DNA from: an uncultured Pelagibacteraceae bacterium
Lineage (GTDB): Bacteria; Pseudomonadota; Alphaproteobacteria; Pelagibacterales; Pelagibacteraceae
Direction of reading: 5' to 3'
Length of the DNA: 64,000 bases
Assembly: GCA_902523125.1 (NCBI GenBank)
Contig: CABYYA010000001.1
Location: 32,948-96,947 of the forward strand
Shown here: piece by piece, positions 29,786 to 40,223 of the stretch
Layout of the letters: each line of letters opens with the position of its first letter
Numbering within the stretch: position 1 is the stretch's first letter
The notes under the pieces: model-generated
What the model was told of the DNA's origin: nothing
Database searches by the model: none
The model's input: the letters and a program-made list of their open reading frames with translations, nothing else
Made by a program: the position numbers and the translations under genes

Positions 29786-30513
29786 TCTTTTTGTAATTTT
29801 TTTTCTAACTTCCTTACTAAATAAGATACAATCAATATTAGTACCAAATATTCAAGAATCAGAAATGTATATATTTCTAATGGCCTATAAGTTGTTACAA
29901 CTAATTCATTAGCTTTTCTTGTTAGATCTCCAATACCAATTATTGATACTAGCGATGACATTTTAAGTACATATACAAATTGGTTACCTATAGCTGGTAA
30001 AATATTTTTCACAGCTTGAGGCAAGATAACTAATCTTAATTTTCTAAAAAAACCTAAACCTAAAGAACTTCCAGCCTCCCACTGCGCTTTTTTAATTGAG
30101 TTTATTCCGGCTCTAAAAATCTCAGCTTGGAATGCACTTTCGCTTATAGATAATGCTATAATACCTGAAACAAATGGACTAAAACTAATTCCTGTCATTA
30201 TCGGTAGTCCATAATAAATCCATAAAATTAAAACTAGTAAAGGAATTGCTCTAACAATTTCTACATAACCAATATTAATATAAGTTAAGAATTTATTTCT
30301 TGAAAGAGATGGTATGGCAATTAAAAGACCAATCAATATTGATATAACAATCGAAATTATCGAAATATATATAGTGGTAGTTAAACCACTTAAAAGAAAT
30401 TTAAGATTTGTTAAACCCTCAACGTTTTGAGGAGATAATATCAACCAGTTTAATTCACTTTTACCACATGAGGTTAAAGGAAGGATTAAAAGTAAAAAAG
30501 CTAAATTTCTCAC
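29782..30513 (-). CDS. Polar amino-acid-type ABC transporter permease with lipobox-like N-terminus
   Basis: The body from about residue 40 is a HisM/GlnP-type permease: LSGLTTTIYISIISIVI, then the EAA-type loop with SAFQAEIFRAGI and AQWEAGSSLGLG, and PQAVKNILPAIGNQFVY. Length is 243 residues. The unusual feature is the first 16 residues, which end in LPLTSC followed by Gly-Lys, like a lipoprotein signal peptide. It is downstream of a family-3 binding protein (40-bp gap), so both probably form one importer. No ATPase gene is adjacent. Confidence 0.87.
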   Translation of the reverse strand: MRNLAFLLLILPLTSCGKSELNWLILSPQNVEGLTNLKFLLSGLTTTIYISIISIVISILIGLLIAIPSLSRNKFLTYINIGYVEIVRAIPLLVLILWIYYGLPIMTGISFSPFVSGIIALSISESAFQAEIFRAGINSIKKAQWEAGSSLGLGFFRKLRLVILPQAVKNILPAIGNQFVYVLKMSSLVSIIGIGDLTRKANELVVTTYRPLEIYTFLILEYLVLILIVSYLVRKLEKKLQKD

Positions 30514-30553
30514 TCTTTATGTTATAAAGAATAAAAAATTAAATACTAATTTA

Positions 30554-31321
30554 TTATAAACTTTTTAGATTGTATTTAGATAATAATTTAGTAAAGAAGC
30601 CAGATGATTTTTTCTTCTCGATCCAGCTATTCACATACTCGTTCCATTTATTATCACCTTTAGGAACCATCATTGCTAAAAATGCTGGATTTTTTCCACC
30701 ATCTGGAACGATTGCTAACTGAGGATATTTAATAACTAATTTATTTGCCTCTGTAGAACTTGTTATATTTCCATCCGCTCTTCCTGCTAATACTTCTTGA
30801 AAGTCTCTTGCAGGTGCTTCGATTGAATTTAATTTTGATTTTGGAAAAAATTCTTTCGCTTTTTCTTCTTGAGAAGTACCAAGAGTAGTTGCAATAGTTA
30901 CTTTTGAATTATTTAATGAATCCCAAGTTGGAAATTTTTTTAAATTCTTTTTTAGAACAAGTGGTACAGTAGCATATTTGTAATACGTATTTGTGAAACC
31001 AGCCACTTCCGCTCTTTTTGGTGTTTTTGTAACACTAGTTGAAATGTCATATCTTGCGGATGTTATTCCAGATACAATAGTTTTCCACTCTGCAGGTACA
31101 AACTCAACCTTAACACCCATGTCTTTGGCAAGTTCATTCATCACATCTATATCAAAGCCTTTATATTTATTTGTTGCAGGATCTTTCACTGTCATTGGAT
31201 CCCAGTCACCAGTAGTTCCAACTTTTAACACTCCAGATGATAAAATTTTATCTAAATTTGAGTCTGCGTTTGATGAGAAGGGTAAAAAAGCAAATAATGT
31301 TAACAATAATAATTTTTTCAT
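30554..31321 (-). CDS. Periplasmic solute-binding protein, family 3 (PheC/amino-acid-binding-like)
   Basis: The protein has an N-terminal signal peptide ([19 protein letters not shown], cleavage after about residue 19) and a type II periplasmic binding fold: [48 protein letters not shown]. Length is 255 residues. Similarity runs to amino-acid-binding proteins and to periplasmic cyclohexadienyl dehydratase (PheC), which share this fold; the adjacent permease favours transport. Position directly after soxG hints that the ligand is linked to sarcosine, glycine or a related amine, but this is inference. Confidence 0.85.
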   Translation of the reverse strand: MKKLLLLTLFAFLPFSSNADSNLDKILSSGVLKVGTTGDWDPMTVKDPATNKYKGFDIDVMNELAKDMGVKVEFVPAEWKTIVSGITSARYDISTSVTKTPKRAEVAGFTNTYYKYATVPLVLKKNLKKFPTWDSLNNSKVTIATTLGTSQEEKAKEFFPKSKLNSIEAPARDFQEVLAGRADGNITSSTEANKLVIKYPQLAIVPDGGKNPAFLAMMVPKGDNKWNEYVNSWIEKKKSSGFFTKLLSKYNLKSL

Positions 31322-31355
31322 AATTTTATTTAACTTATTTGAGATCTAAATGAGA

Positions 31356-31919
31356 CTATAATCTTGACGCACTATCATTCATCCAAGAGAATAAATGTTC
31401 AGAAAAAGAGCGTCTTACAAACAAATTAACCACATTTTGATTTTGATTGTGAATAATAACATCCACTTTTGCAATAATTGTTTGAGTTACAGATCCGACT
31501 TTTTGCTTAAATTCATTAAAATTAAAAGGTGATCCAGTCTGAAATAAATCGTAGATTTTATCTCCCTTTAAAGTAATTCTTACATATTGATCAGTAACAT
31601 CTGTTACAGCTCCTAAATTTAAATTGCATATATTTTTATTGAGAAGAGTTTCTGTATCGTATGTATTTGTATTTTCTTTAAGAGCATTGTTTGAAAAAAT
31701 CATCCATTCATCAGGACTCAACCATAAGGCAGTCAACTTTTCACTTTGAGTAGAAGTATTTGCTTTTATAGGTAAGACCATATTTAAAGATTTACCAACA
31801 GCTGATAAAAACTCTCTTTTTTTCCCTCTTATTATTAATTTCATAACAGGATTTATTTCACTCATTTGTAAACCTTGATAAGATTTTTGATCTTTTATTG
31901 TTTGATTATAATTTAGCAT
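31356..31919 (-). CDS. soxG: Sarcosine oxidase gamma subunit
   Basis: SoxG is the small subunit of heterotetrameric sarcosine oxidase. The 187-residue sequence fits the family in length and position. It contains the GCVT-like pattern WLSPDEWMIFS and VTDVTDQYVRITLKGDKIYDLFQTG typical of SoxG. It overlaps the end of soxA by 14 bp, closing the soxBDAG operon. The divergence of SoxG proteins makes motif evidence weaker than for the other subunits. Confidence 0.88.
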   Translation of the reverse strand: MLNYNQTIKDQKSYQGLQMSEINPVMKLIIRGKKREFLSAVGKSLNMVLPIKANTSTQSEKLTALWLSPDEWMIFSNNALKENTNTYDTETLLNKNICNLNLGAVTDVTDQYVRITLKGDKIYDLFQTGSPFNFNEFKQKVGSVTQTIIAKVDVIIHNQNQNVVNLFVRRSFSEHLFSWMNDSASRL

Positions 31920-34917
31920 TTAATCTTTCACCTTCCTCATCTAAAAAAACAGGATGAGCTACTGTCACATTTATATTTTTATTTTCCATTGGAATAATTA
32001 ACTTTTGTCCAAGCATTTTTTTCCCACCCTTGACCACTCCTAGTGCAATAGATTTATTTAAATTTGGACTATAGTAACTTGATGTAACATGTCCCAACAT
32101 TTCAATAGGTGATTTTGTAATATCAGCCACTATCTGTGCACCTTCCTCTAAAACTTCTTTTGGATTTTCAGTAAGTAAGCCAACCAATTGTTTTCTATCA
32201 TCTTTAATTGTGTCTGATCTATATAACGATCTTTTTCCAATAAAATCATATTTTTTCTTACTCACTATCCAGTCCATTTGTAAATCAATTGGCGTCATGG
32301 TTGCATCTGTATCTTGCCCAACTATTATAAAACCTTTTTCAGCTCTCAATAAATGCATTGTTTCTGTTCCATAAGGAGTAATATTAAAATCTTTGCCTTC
32401 CTCCATACATTTTTCCCAAACAGATTTTCCATAATTTGATTGAATATTAATTTCATAACTTTGCTCCCCAGTGAAACTAATTCTCATAACTCTACACTTT
32501 ATCTGACCAATTTTTGTATTTTTAAACGACATATGTGGAAATTTTTCATCAGAAAAATCTAAATCAGGGATAACTTTAGATACAATTTTTTTACTGTGTG
32601 GACCGCAAACACTAATAGTTGCATAATGATCAGTTACAGATGATAAATAAACATCTAGCTCAGGCCACTCTGTTTGAAGATAATCTTCAAGTTTTCCTAA
32701 AACGTTTGCAGCCCCACCAGTAGTAGTAGTCATTATATAATGATTTTCATCTAACCTGGTTGTTACTCCATCATCATATACCATCCCATCTTCGTTGAGC
32801 ATTAAACCATAACGACATTTACCAATAGCAAGTTTTGACCAAGCATTGGTGTAAACACGATTTAGAAATTCTGAAGCATCTGTTCCTTGAATATCAATTT
32901 TTCCTAAAGTGGATGCATCTAGTATACCTGCGTAGTCTCTAGCTGCTTTACTCTCTCTTTGAACAGCTTGGTGCATATTTTCATTTTCTTTAGGATAGTA
33001 CCAAGCTCTTTTCCACTGACCCACATTTTCAAATTTAGCATTGTTTGCAACATGCCAATCATGAATAGGCGTACGCCTAATTATATCAAAAAACTCACCC
33101 ACATTTCTTCCAACTATAGTTCCAAAGGTAAGTGGTGTATAAGGTGGTCTAAAAGTTGTTGTCCCGTGCTCACCTATTTTAGTACCTGCAGTTTCTGAAA
33201 TAATCCCTAAAGCATGCATATTACCTAGTTTACCTTGATCAGTGCCCATGCCAGTTGTGGTATATCTTTTTACATGCTCTATTGATCTAAATCCTTCTCT
33301 TAAAGCTAATTTTATATCTTTAGCAGTCGCATCATTTTGGTAGTCAACAAAAGATTTAGTTTTCCCCAAAATTTTATCTGATGGCAACAACCAGATATTT
33401 CTTTTTGATTTATTTATTCCTGTGATAATTTCAAAAGTTTTATAATCGGTTTTATTGATGTTAAGAAACTTTTTGACAGATAATACTGTGTTTGTCGTAA
33501 TATCCTCTAAACTTAAATCTCCATTGCAGGATCCAATACTTAATTGATCTGAAGGATATTTGTTTGGAATAAAAACTTGATCATCTTCTCTAAATTTTAA
33601 TTTCCCTCCTGATTGTGTAAATAAATGAACAGCTGGAGTCCATCCGCCTGACACACCCAAAGAATCACAACTTAATTTTATTTTTTTACCAATTACTTTT
33701 TGGCCATCTTTGGAGAGCTGCATAATTGATAATCCATTAATTCTTTTATAACCATATGTATCAACAACTGTGTAACCTTTAAAAATTCTAATATTATTTT
33801 TCTCTAACTCATAAGACAGTTTAGATTCTATTTCTTCTCTATTATCAATAATTGCATTGATTTTAATCCCTCGTTGAACCAGACTCATAGCAGTTTCATA
33901 CGCAGTATCGTTATTGGTAAAAAGAATATTATTTTCACCACAAGCTATACCATATAAATCAATATATTTTTTTATTGCAGAAGATAATAAGATTCCTGGG
34001 CGATCATTATTATCAAATATTAGAGGCCTTTCTATTGCGCCAGTAGCACTAATTACTTTTTTTGCTCTAATTTTTAATAATCTATGTCTAATTTTATTTT
34101 CTCTTTGATTGATGGGTAAATGATCAGTGAGATTTTCACGAGCTAACAAAAAATTGTATCCATGAAAAGCTGCTACACTAGTTCTTGTTTTAATTTCTAA
34201 ATTTTCTAATTTAGATATTTCATTAATTTCTTTTTCTAACCAAGAACTTGTTATTTGGTTATTAATTTTTGAAAATTCTGAGTTATCATAAATTGTTGAT
34301 CCACCTAAAAATGATTTTTCATCCACTAAGAGAGTTTTTAAACCATTCTTAGCTGACATTTTAGCTGCCATTATTCCCGATAAGCCAGCCCCGATTATTA
34401 AAACATCGCAGTGAATATACTTGTGCTCATAAATATCAGGATCAGCTTCTTTTGGCGACTTTCCTAAACCTGCAGATTTTCTTATAAAATACTCATATTT
34501 TTCCCAAAAACTTTTAGGCCACATGAAAGTTTTATAATAAAAACCTGCTGGTAGAATAGGGGACAGAATATTGTTAATTCCGCCAATATCAAAATTTACA
34601 CTTGGCCAACAATTTTGACTTGATGCAACTAAACCTTCATAAATTTCAATTTCTGTAGCCCTTACATTTGGTTCGGTTCTCGAAGTATTATCATGTAACT
34701 GAATAATTGCGTTAGGTTCCTCTGAACCAGCCGTCATAATTCCACGAGGTCTATGATATTTAAAACTTCGTCCTACAAGATGAACATCGTTAGCTAATAG
34801 AGCGGATGCTAAAGTATCACCTTTGTAACCGTAATACGTTTTATCATTAAATTTGAATGAAACTCGATAAGTTTCATCTACTAGTTTACTTGATTTAAAT
34901 CTTAAATTTTTAGACAT
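31906..34917 (-). CDS. soxA: Sarcosine oxidase alpha subunit
   Basis: SoxA holds the NAD+ site and the folate-binding domain of the tetrameric enzyme, which turns sarcosine, tetrahydrofolate and O2 into glycine, 5,10-methylene-THF and H2O2. An N-terminal 2Fe-2S-like fold without cluster cysteines (KGDTLASALLANDVHLVGRSFKYHRPRG, shown in part: GRSFKYHRPRG) is followed by a dinucleotide-binding site (DVLIIGAGLSGIMAA, about 175). A C-terminal aminomethyltransferase (GcvT-like) domain covers about 610-1003. Length is 1003 residues, as expected. Confidence 0.95.
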   Translation of the reverse strand: MSKNLRFKSSKLVDETYRVSFKFNDKTYYGYKGDTLASALLANDVHLVGRSFKYHRPRGIMTAGSEEPNAIIQLHDNTSRTEPNVRATEIEIYEGLVASSQNCWPSVNFDIGGINNILSPILPAGFYYKTFMWPKSFWEKYEYFIRKSAGLGKSPKEADPDIYEHKYIHCDVLIIGAGLSGIMAAKMSAKNGLKTLLVDEKSFLGGSTIYDNSEFSKINNQITSSWLEKEINEISKLENLEIKTRTSVAAFHGYNFLLARENLTDHLPINQRENKIRHRLLKIRAKKVISATGAIERPLIFDNNDRPGILLSSAIKKYIDLYGIACGENNILFTNNDTAYETAMSLVQRGIKINAIIDNREEIESKLSYELEKNNIRIFKGYTVVDTYGYKRINGLSIMQLSKDGQKVIGKKIKLSCDSLGVSGGWTPAVHLFTQSGGKLKFREDDQVFIPNKYPSDQLSIGSCNGDLSLEDITTNTVLSVKKFLNINKTDYKTFEIITGINKSKRNIWLLPSDKILGKTKSFVDYQNDATAKDIKLALREGFRSIEHVKRYTTTGMGTDQGKLGNMHALGIISETAGTKIGEHGTTTFRPPYTPLTFGTIVGRNVGEFFDIIRRTPIHDWHVANNAKFENVGQWKRAWYYPKENENMHQAVQRESKAARDYAGILDASTLGKIDIQGTDASEFLNRVYTNAWSKLAIGKCRYGLMLNEDGMVYDDGVTTRLDENHYIMTTTTGGAANVLGKLEDYLQTEWPELDVYLSSVTDHYATISVCGPHSKKIVSKVIPDLDFSDEKFPHMSFKNTKIGQIKCRVMRISFTGEQSYEINIQSNYGKSVWEKCMEEGKDFNITPYGTETMHLLRAEKGFIIVGQDTDATMTPIDLQMDWIVSKKKYDFIGKRSLYRSDTIKDDRKQLVGLLTENPKEVLEEGAQIVADITKSPIEMLGHVTSSYYSPNLNKSIALGVVKGGKKMLGQKLIIPMENKNINVTVAHPVFLDEEGERLNAKL

Positions 34918-34920
34918 TGA

Positions 34921-35196
34921 CTATTCTACAGGTGGCTTTTCACCCATTTTATAAACTGTTTTGATTTGATCATTTGAAGTATCTCGAGCAATATTGAACC
35001 ATTTTCTACAACCGTGAGCATGATTCCATCTTTCGAATTGAACACCTTTTATATTTTTTCTCATAAATAAAAACTCAGCCCACTCATCATCACTTAATTC
35101 TGTCGGTTGTTTTGGTCTTTCTATGTGGGCTTCACCACCAGCTTTAAATTCACTTTGTTCTCTTTCACCACAAAAAGGACAATTAATTAAAAACAT
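34921..35196 (-). CDS. soxD: Sarcosine oxidase delta subunit
   Basis: SoxD is the small zinc-binding subunit. The 91-residue sequence begins [17 protein letters not shown], giving the first CxxC zinc pair, and continues with HIERPKQP and the C-terminal HAHGCRKWFNIARDT, which supplies the further His/Cys ligands. It overlaps soxB by one base and lies 3 bp before soxA. Confidence 0.95.
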   Translation of the reverse strand: MFLINCPFCGEREQSEFKAGGEAHIERPKQPTELSDDEWAEFLFMRKNIKGVQFERWNHAHGCRKWFNIARDTSNDQIKTVYKMGEKPPVE

Positions 35197-36449
35197 TAGT
35201 GTGCAACTGCAGCAGCTCCATGCTCATCAACCAAATCACCACTTACAAATCTATTTAAGTTAAATGCAGCATTAAGTTTATGAGGTTCGTCATTAGCAAT
35301 TGTGTGAGCAAATAAATCTCCTGAACCTGGTGTAGCTTTAAAACCCCCAGTTCCCCAACCGCAATTGAAATACAAACCTTTTATTGATGTTTTGCTTATT
35401 ATTGGACTTGCATCAGGACATATGTCAACAATTCCACCCCACTGACGCAGCATTCTCATTCTACTAAAAATTGGGTACAATTCTAATATTGCATTTAAAG
35501 TTCCTTCCACAATATCATGACTTCCTTTTTGGGAATAAGATATATAATCATCTGTTCCAGCTCCAATTACGAGTTCTCCTTTATCAGATTGACTTACGTA
35601 AGCATGAACTGCATTTGACATTACAACAGTATCAATAATTGGTTTGACTGGTTCAGATACTAACGCTTGAAGAGGTTTGCTTTCCAAAGGTAATTTTAAT
35701 CCTGCCATATTTGCTATAACACTAGAGTGACCAGCAGCTACAACACCAATTTTTTTGGCTTTGATAAATCCTTTAGTTGTTTCTATGCCTTCAACTGTAT
35801 CACCATTTCTTTTTACTCCTTTTACTTCACAATTTTGAATAATATCTACACCCATTTCATCAGCACCTCTTGCGTACCCCCAAGCAACCGCATCATGTCT
35901 TGCTGTACCAGCTCTTCGTTGGAGGGTACCACCTAAAACTGGATAACGAATATCTTGTGACGTATTTATAATTGGACAAAATTTTTTGACTTCCTTAGTA
36001 TTCAAATAAACTGCATCAATCCCATTTAATCTATTTGCATGAGTTCTTCTTTTTAAATCTCTTACATCTTGTAAATTATGAGCGAGATTCATAACTCCTC
36101 TTTGACTAAACATAACATTATAATTTAACTCTTGAGATAAACCTTCCCAAATTTTAAGAGCATGATCATAAAGACCAGCACTTGCATCCCATAAATAATT
36201 TGATCTTATTATTGTAGTATTCCGACCAGTATTTCCACCTCCTATCCAACCTTTTTCAACAACAGCAATGTTCTTCATGTTATGTTTTTTTGCTAGATAA
36301 TAAGCAGTTGCAAGACCATGTCCTCCACCTCCGACTATTACAGCATCATATTCTTTTTTAGGCTCAGGATCTTTCCAAGCTTTCTCCCAATTTTCATGAT
36401 AAGAAAAAGCGTTTTTAATAAGTGAAAATATTGAATACTTATTTTTCAT
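35196..36449 (-). CDS. soxB: Sarcosine oxidase beta subunit
   Basis: SoxB binds FAD and the covalent FMN and carries out sarcosine oxidation. The FAD motif [18 protein letters not shown] lies at about residues 35-52, [22 protein letters not shown] follows, and the C-terminal [14 protein letters not shown] matches the family. Length is 417 residues. It is the first gene of soxBDAG. The 64-bp gap to the tRNA gene contains a TTGTCA box on the minus strand (36506-36501) but no clear -10. Confidence 0.96.
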   Translation of the reverse strand: MKNKYSIFSLIKNAFSYHENWEKAWKDPEPKKEYDAVIVGGGGHGLATAYYLAKKHNMKNIAVVEKGWIGGGNTGRNTTIIRSNYLWDASAGLYDHALKIWEGLSQELNYNVMFSQRGVMNLAHNLQDVRDLKRRTHANRLNGIDAVYLNTKEVKKFCPIINTSQDIRYPVLGGTLQRRAGTARHDAVAWGYARGADEMGVDIIQNCEVKGVKRNGDTVEGIETTKGFIKAKKIGVVAAGHSSVIANMAGLKLPLESKPLQALVSEPVKPIIDTVVMSNAVHAYVSQSDKGELVIGAGTDDYISYSQKGSHDIVEGTLNAILELYPIFSRMRMLRQWGGIVDICPDASPIISKTSIKGLYFNCGWGTGGFKATPGSGDLFAHTIANDEPHKLNAAFNLNRFVSGDLVDEHGAAAVAH

Positions 36450-36513
36450 ATTTATTGAATAATTACTTTATAAATATTGATTATTCAATACAATCAAAAG
36501 TGACAAATTTATT

Positions 36514-36605
36514 GGAAGAGTGGGTGAGAGGCTGAAACCAGTCGTTTGCTAAATGACCGTGCGAGGAAACTTGTACCGAGGGTTCGAATCCCTCCTCTTC
36601 CGCCA
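36514..36605 (+). tRNA. tRNA-Ser (anticodon GCU)
   Basis: The sequence folds into a class II tRNA. The acceptor stem GGAAGAG (36514-36520) pairs with CTCTTCC (36595-36601), followed by G and an encoded CCA (36603-36605). The anticodon stem GTCGT/ATGAC encloses TTGCTAA, with anticodon GCT at 36548-36550, reading serine AGC/AGU. A long variable arm follows, as required for tRNA-Ser, and the T-arm is GAGGG-TTCGAAT-CCCTC. A TACAAT box at 36489-36494 may be its -10. Only 3 bp separate its end from the convergent slt stop codon. Confidence 0.97.
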
Positions 36606-36608
36606 TTT

Positions 36609-38828
36609 TTAGTACAAAGGATCATCCTTAAAGAAGTTTATCATCGTAACTGGCTTTTGAGCTAAAATATAACGATAGACGTTGTAGTTTTCCAGTACTC
36701 TTTGTACATAATTTCTTGTTTCTTTAAATTTGATTAATTCAATCCAATTTACGTAATCAATTTGGTTTTTTTGTGGATTTTTATTTATTTTTTTCCAATA
36801 TCTAACTCTTTTGGGTCCAGCATTATACGCTGCTACTGCAAACGGATAAGCACCGTCATAATCTAAAATTAGGCCAGCTATGTAGTGAGAACCTAAATTA
36901 ATATTATATTCTGCATCTCTTGTTAATCTAGATTTTGAATAAGGAAGTTTTGCTTGTTTAGCAACCACCTTAGCAGTATAAGGCATGAGCTGCATTAGTC
37001 CTTTTGCTCCTGCGTGACTGTTAGCACTTAAATCAAATTCACTTTCCTGTCTTATTATTGATAGAATAAATGCAGTATCAGGAATTTTTCTTCCATTTAT
37101 ATAATTGGGTGTACTTATAATTGGATAATTATATTTGTTATGAAATCTTTTTTCGTAGGAGGCAATTTTGGCTATTTGAATAGCAAAATCAAATCTATCA
37201 ATATTTGTTGCTAACTCTGCTGCTAAAATTTCACTACCGTTATTTGTATCATCATTTGCCAAATGTCTTAATATATGTTTTGAATATTTATCTTCATTTA
37301 GCTCATCAAGAAGAAAAATCGTTTTGACTAATTCTTTTTTAAAGAAATAGTCTCTATATTCTTTTGAAACTACAATCTCTTTAGATAATTCAAAAGGTTG
37401 ATTGGGATTTAACTCCATAAATGCTAACTGACCATAATATGTAGTAAGAAAATTAGATGCTTTACCAAACCATTCATTAGCTAATTCATTTCTACCAAGT
37501 TTTTGATAAGTTTTAGCTAACCAATAGGCTCCTCGAGAAGTGCTTATTGGATAACCAACGTTATTATAAAAATTTTCAAAATGATCCTTAGCTAATAAAG
37601 GATCATCTAAGAAACTTAATGCTATCCATCCGCTCATCCATTCAGCTGCTGCATACTCAGGTCCATCAGTCAAAGCATGATTACTTGAAATTTTATAAGC
37701 TAATGCATATCTCTTTTTATAAATTAATGATCTTGAAATGATTTCTCTTTCAATCCACCACTTATCTGGTCTGACTAAATAATCTTTAGTATTTTTAATT
37801 TTTACTAAAATTTCAACAGAACTATCTACTCTTCCCCTTTTTCTTCTCCATTTTAATCTGTCGTAATTCAAACCTGCATCATTTTTAAATTTTGCTGGTA
37901 CTTTTGAAATAGCATTATCTACACCATAAGATTTACTCATTAATAATTGTCTAGCCGTATAAAGTGATTGATAATCTTTAGGTAAATATCTTAATAATCT
38001 TTTTAAATCCCAGTATTTATTATTCCAAGCCAAGTAATCTGCTCTTTTAATATAATCATCCGCATTGAGATACTTTTTGAATTTTTTTCTATAGAATCTT
38101 AATTCAGATTTGCTTAATTCGGCACTAATCCATCCTTCTTTAATATATGAAATACCTTTTTGTTTATTACCATTGAGAATTATACTTTCTCCAAGTATCA
38201 TTTTTCCGAAACCGCTTAAAGGTTCATCAACACCAAACCAATCAATTATTTTTTTAGGTGAAATAGTGTCTGTGGAAAGTTTATGCTCTGCTAAATATTT
38301 TATTCTTCCTAATCGAGGATAATCCTCGTTTTTGTCTATAAAAGTTTTATAATCATAATATGTCGCTTTGTTTCCTTTAGTCAGCAAATGTCTCCATTGT
38401 ATGAAATTATAGATTGATTTATCTTTGGCTCTTTTTGCTGTTTTCAATGCAGTAGGCCATTTTGCTAGTTTCATTTCTGAAATAGCCTTTTTCGCAATTT
38501 CAAAATCTTTCTTATTATAATATTTAGATTTTTTTGCTGTATTGGTTTTTTTGGCTCCCGCAACTAAAGGTTTCTTTTTTGGTAGAATAATACCCAAGTC
38601 TTTCTCAGCTTTTAACTTTATTTCATCCTCAGGCTTTTTTTCAATTTTCTCTACTATTTTTTTAGGAATTGGTTTTGGCAGAGGCTTCATTACATCAATT
38701 AATAATTTTTGATCTTTTTCTGCTTTCGTTTGGATTGGTTTCTTTAAAGGTATTATTTCTGCAGAAAATAAAATAGTAATTGTAGAGAAAAAAAATAAAT
38801 TGATAAAAAATATGAATTTTTTTAGCAT
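36609..38828 (-). CDS. slt: Soluble lytic murein transglycosylase (Slt70-like)
   Basis: The enzyme cleaves peptidoglycan with formation of 1,6-anhydromuramic acid in the periplasm. The 739-residue protein has a signal peptide (about residues 1-22), a proline/lysine-rich stretch to about 100, a long alpha-superhelical region, and a C-terminal SLT domain (about 595-715). That domain has the catalytic Glu in ILSIIRQESEFDLSA, AKGLMQLMP, and VAAYNAGPKRV. It diverges from dapA across 43 bp, where a TATACT box sits 8 nt before its ATG. Confidence 0.93.
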   Translation of the reverse strand: MLKKFIFFINLFFFSTITILFSAEIIPLKKPIQTKAEKDQKLLIDVMKPLPKPIPKKIVEKIEKKPEDEIKLKAEKDLGIILPKKKPLVAGAKKTNTAKKSKYYNKKDFEIAKKAISEMKLAKWPTALKTAKRAKDKSIYNFIQWRHLLTKGNKATYYDYKTFIDKNEDYPRLGRIKYLAEHKLSTDTISPKKIIDWFGVDEPLSGFGKMILGESIILNGNKQKGISYIKEGWISAELSKSELRFYRKKFKKYLNADDYIKRADYLAWNNKYWDLKRLLRYLPKDYQSLYTARQLLMSKSYGVDNAISKVPAKFKNDAGLNYDRLKWRRKRGRVDSSVEILVKIKNTKDYLVRPDKWWIEREIISRSLIYKKRYALAYKISSNHALTDGPEYAAAEWMSGWIALSFLDDPLLAKDHFENFYNNVGYPISTSRGAYWLAKTYQKLGRNELANEWFGKASNFLTTYYGQLAFMELNPNQPFELSKEIVVSKEYRDYFFKKELVKTIFLLDELNEDKYSKHILRHLANDDTNNGSEILAAELATNIDRFDFAIQIAKIASYEKRFHNKYNYPIISTPNYINGRKIPDTAFILSIIRQESEFDLSANSHAGAKGLMQLMPYTAKVVAKQAKLPYSKSRLTRDAEYNINLGSHYIAGLILDYDGAYPFAVAAYNAGPKRVRYWKKINKNPQKNQIDYVNWIELIKFKETRNYVQRVLENYNVYRYILAQKPVTMINFFKDDPLY

Positions 38829-38858
38829 AATCTTTTAGTATATGAATCCACAAACTAT

Positions 38859-38866
38859 GTTATAAG
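38859..38866 (+). promoter_or_regulatory. Extended -10 element before dapA (possible leaderless start)
   Basis: The sequence TG-T-TATAAG (TG at 38858-38859, TATAAG at 38861-38866) resembles an extended -10. Only 5 nt separate it from the dapA ATG at 38872, so the transcript would start at or within a base or two of the start codon. No good -35 is seen at the expected place. Inference from motif spacing only. Confidence 0.4.
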
Positions 38867-38871
38867 TATTT

Positions 38872-39753
38872 ATGTTCAAAGGATCAAATGTTGCTTTAGT
38901 CACTCCGTTTAAAAACGATAAACTTGATGATGAAACTTACATTAAGTTAATACATTTTCATATTGAAAATGGGACAAATGGTTTGGTTCCTGCTGGAACA
39001 ACTGGTGAGTCTCCAACATTAAGCCATAATGAGCATGAAAGGGTAATTGATTTATGTGTCAAAGAAAGTAATGGAAAATTACCTGTGTTTGCTGGTACTG
39101 GGTCAAACTCTACTGAGGAGGCTATTTCATTGACTACTCATGCTGAAAAAATGGGAGCAGATGGAGCTTTAATTGTTACTCCGTATTACAATAAACCTAC
39201 CCAAGAGGGACTTTATCAACATTATAAAGCTATCAACGATAAATGTGGAATTCCAATTCTAATTTATAACATTCCTGGAAGATCAGTGATTGATATGTCA
39301 GTTGAAACAATGGCAAGATTATTTGAATTAAAAAATATTATTGGTGTTAAAGATGCAACAGGTGATTTAACAAGAGTAGATAAAACATTAGAAAAATTAG
39401 GTAAAGATTTTATACAATTAACAGGAAATGACGATAACGCTTTAGAGTTTAATATAAGAGGTGGAGTAGGTGCTATAAGTGTAACAGCTAACATTGCCCC
39501 AAAATTTTGTTCTGATTTCCAAAGATTTTCAAAGTCTAACAATGATAATGAAATTAAAGAGGCTGAGAGATTAAATGAGATATTGCAGCCTGTTCATCAC
39601 GCTATGTTTGTTGAAAGCAATCCTAGCCCAGTTAAGTATGCTGCAAAATTATTGGATTTATGTGATGACGATGTAAGATTACCATTAGTAAAAGTAACAG
39701 ATACTACCAAAGAAATTGTTAAAAAGGCTCTTCATACAGCTAAATTAATTTAA
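38872..39753 (+). CDS. dapA: 4-hydroxy-tetrahydrodipicolinate synthase
   Basis: DapA condenses pyruvate with aspartate semialdehyde, the first step of the lysine/diaminopimelate branch. The sequence has [31 protein letters not shown] with the catalytic Tyr, and [11 protein letters not shown] with the Schiff-base lysine at about residue 161. Length is 293 residues. It overlaps smpB by one base. Confidence 0.96.
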   Translation: MFKGSNVALVTPFKNDKLDDETYIKLIHFHIENGTNGLVPAGTTGESPTLSHNEHERVIDLCVKESNGKLPVFAGTGSNSTEEAISLTTHAEKMGADGALIVTPYYNKPTQEGLYQHYKAINDKCGIPILIYNIPGRSVIDMSVETMARLFELKNIIGVKDATGDLTRVDKTLEKLGKDFIQLTGNDDNALEFNIRGGVGAISVTANIAPKFCSDFQRFSKSNNDNEIKEAERLNEILQPVHHAMFVESNPSPVKYAAKLLDLCDDDVRLPLVKVTDTTKEIVKKALHTAKLI

Positions 39754-40223
39754 TGAACAAAAAAACCAATACTGGTTTAAAAATAATATGTTTAAATAGA
39801 AAGGCAAGTTTTAATTATTTTTTTGAAGATTTATTAGAAGCTGGGATTGTCCTTAAGGGCTCTGAGATTAAATCAATAAGAGAAGGAAAAGTGAATATTG
39901 CAGATTCATATGCTATTGAAAAGGATGGCGAGTTGATCTTAATTAATTCTCATATAGCATCTTATAAACAAGCCAGTTATTCTAACCACAATCCAACAGA
40001 TGAGCGAAAGTTACTTTTAAATAAACGGGAAATAAATAAATTAATAGGAAAAATACAAAGAGACGGTCTTACCATTGTTCCCACTAAAATGTATTTTAAA
40101 AAAGGAAAAGCAAAAATTGAACTTGCTGTAGCAAAAGGAAAAAAACTACATGACAAAAGAGCAAGTAAAAAAGATAGGGATTGGAATCGTGACAAATCAA
40201 GATATTTTAGAAAATCAAGCTAA
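39753..40223 (+). CDS. smpB: SsrA-binding protein SmpB
   Basis: SmpB delivers tmRNA to stalled ribosomes. The motifs [22 protein letters not shown] and VNIADSYA match the OB-fold core. The C-terminal [15 protein letters not shown]...R is the helical tail that enters the mRNA channel. Length is 156 residues. It is coupled to dapA, as in other alphaproteobacteria, and overlaps folK. Confidence 0.97.
   Translation: MNKKTNTGLKIICLNRKASFNYFFEDLLEAGIVLKGSEIKSIREGKVNIADSYAIEKDGELILINSHIASYKQASYSNHNPTDERKLLLNKREINKLIGKIQRDGLTIVPTKMYFKKGKAKIELAVAKGKKLHDKRASKKDRDWNRDKSRYFRKSS

Noticed and set aside
36450-36513. Glycine riboswitch before soxBDAG
   Set aside because: The gap is only 64 bp and shows no glycine aptamer core. 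Control by glycine cannot be claimed here.
40150-40188. ATG at 40150 as folK start
   Set aside because: It would overlap smpB by 74 bp and add residues not typical of HPPK; GTG at 40189 has a good ribosome site. It remains possible.
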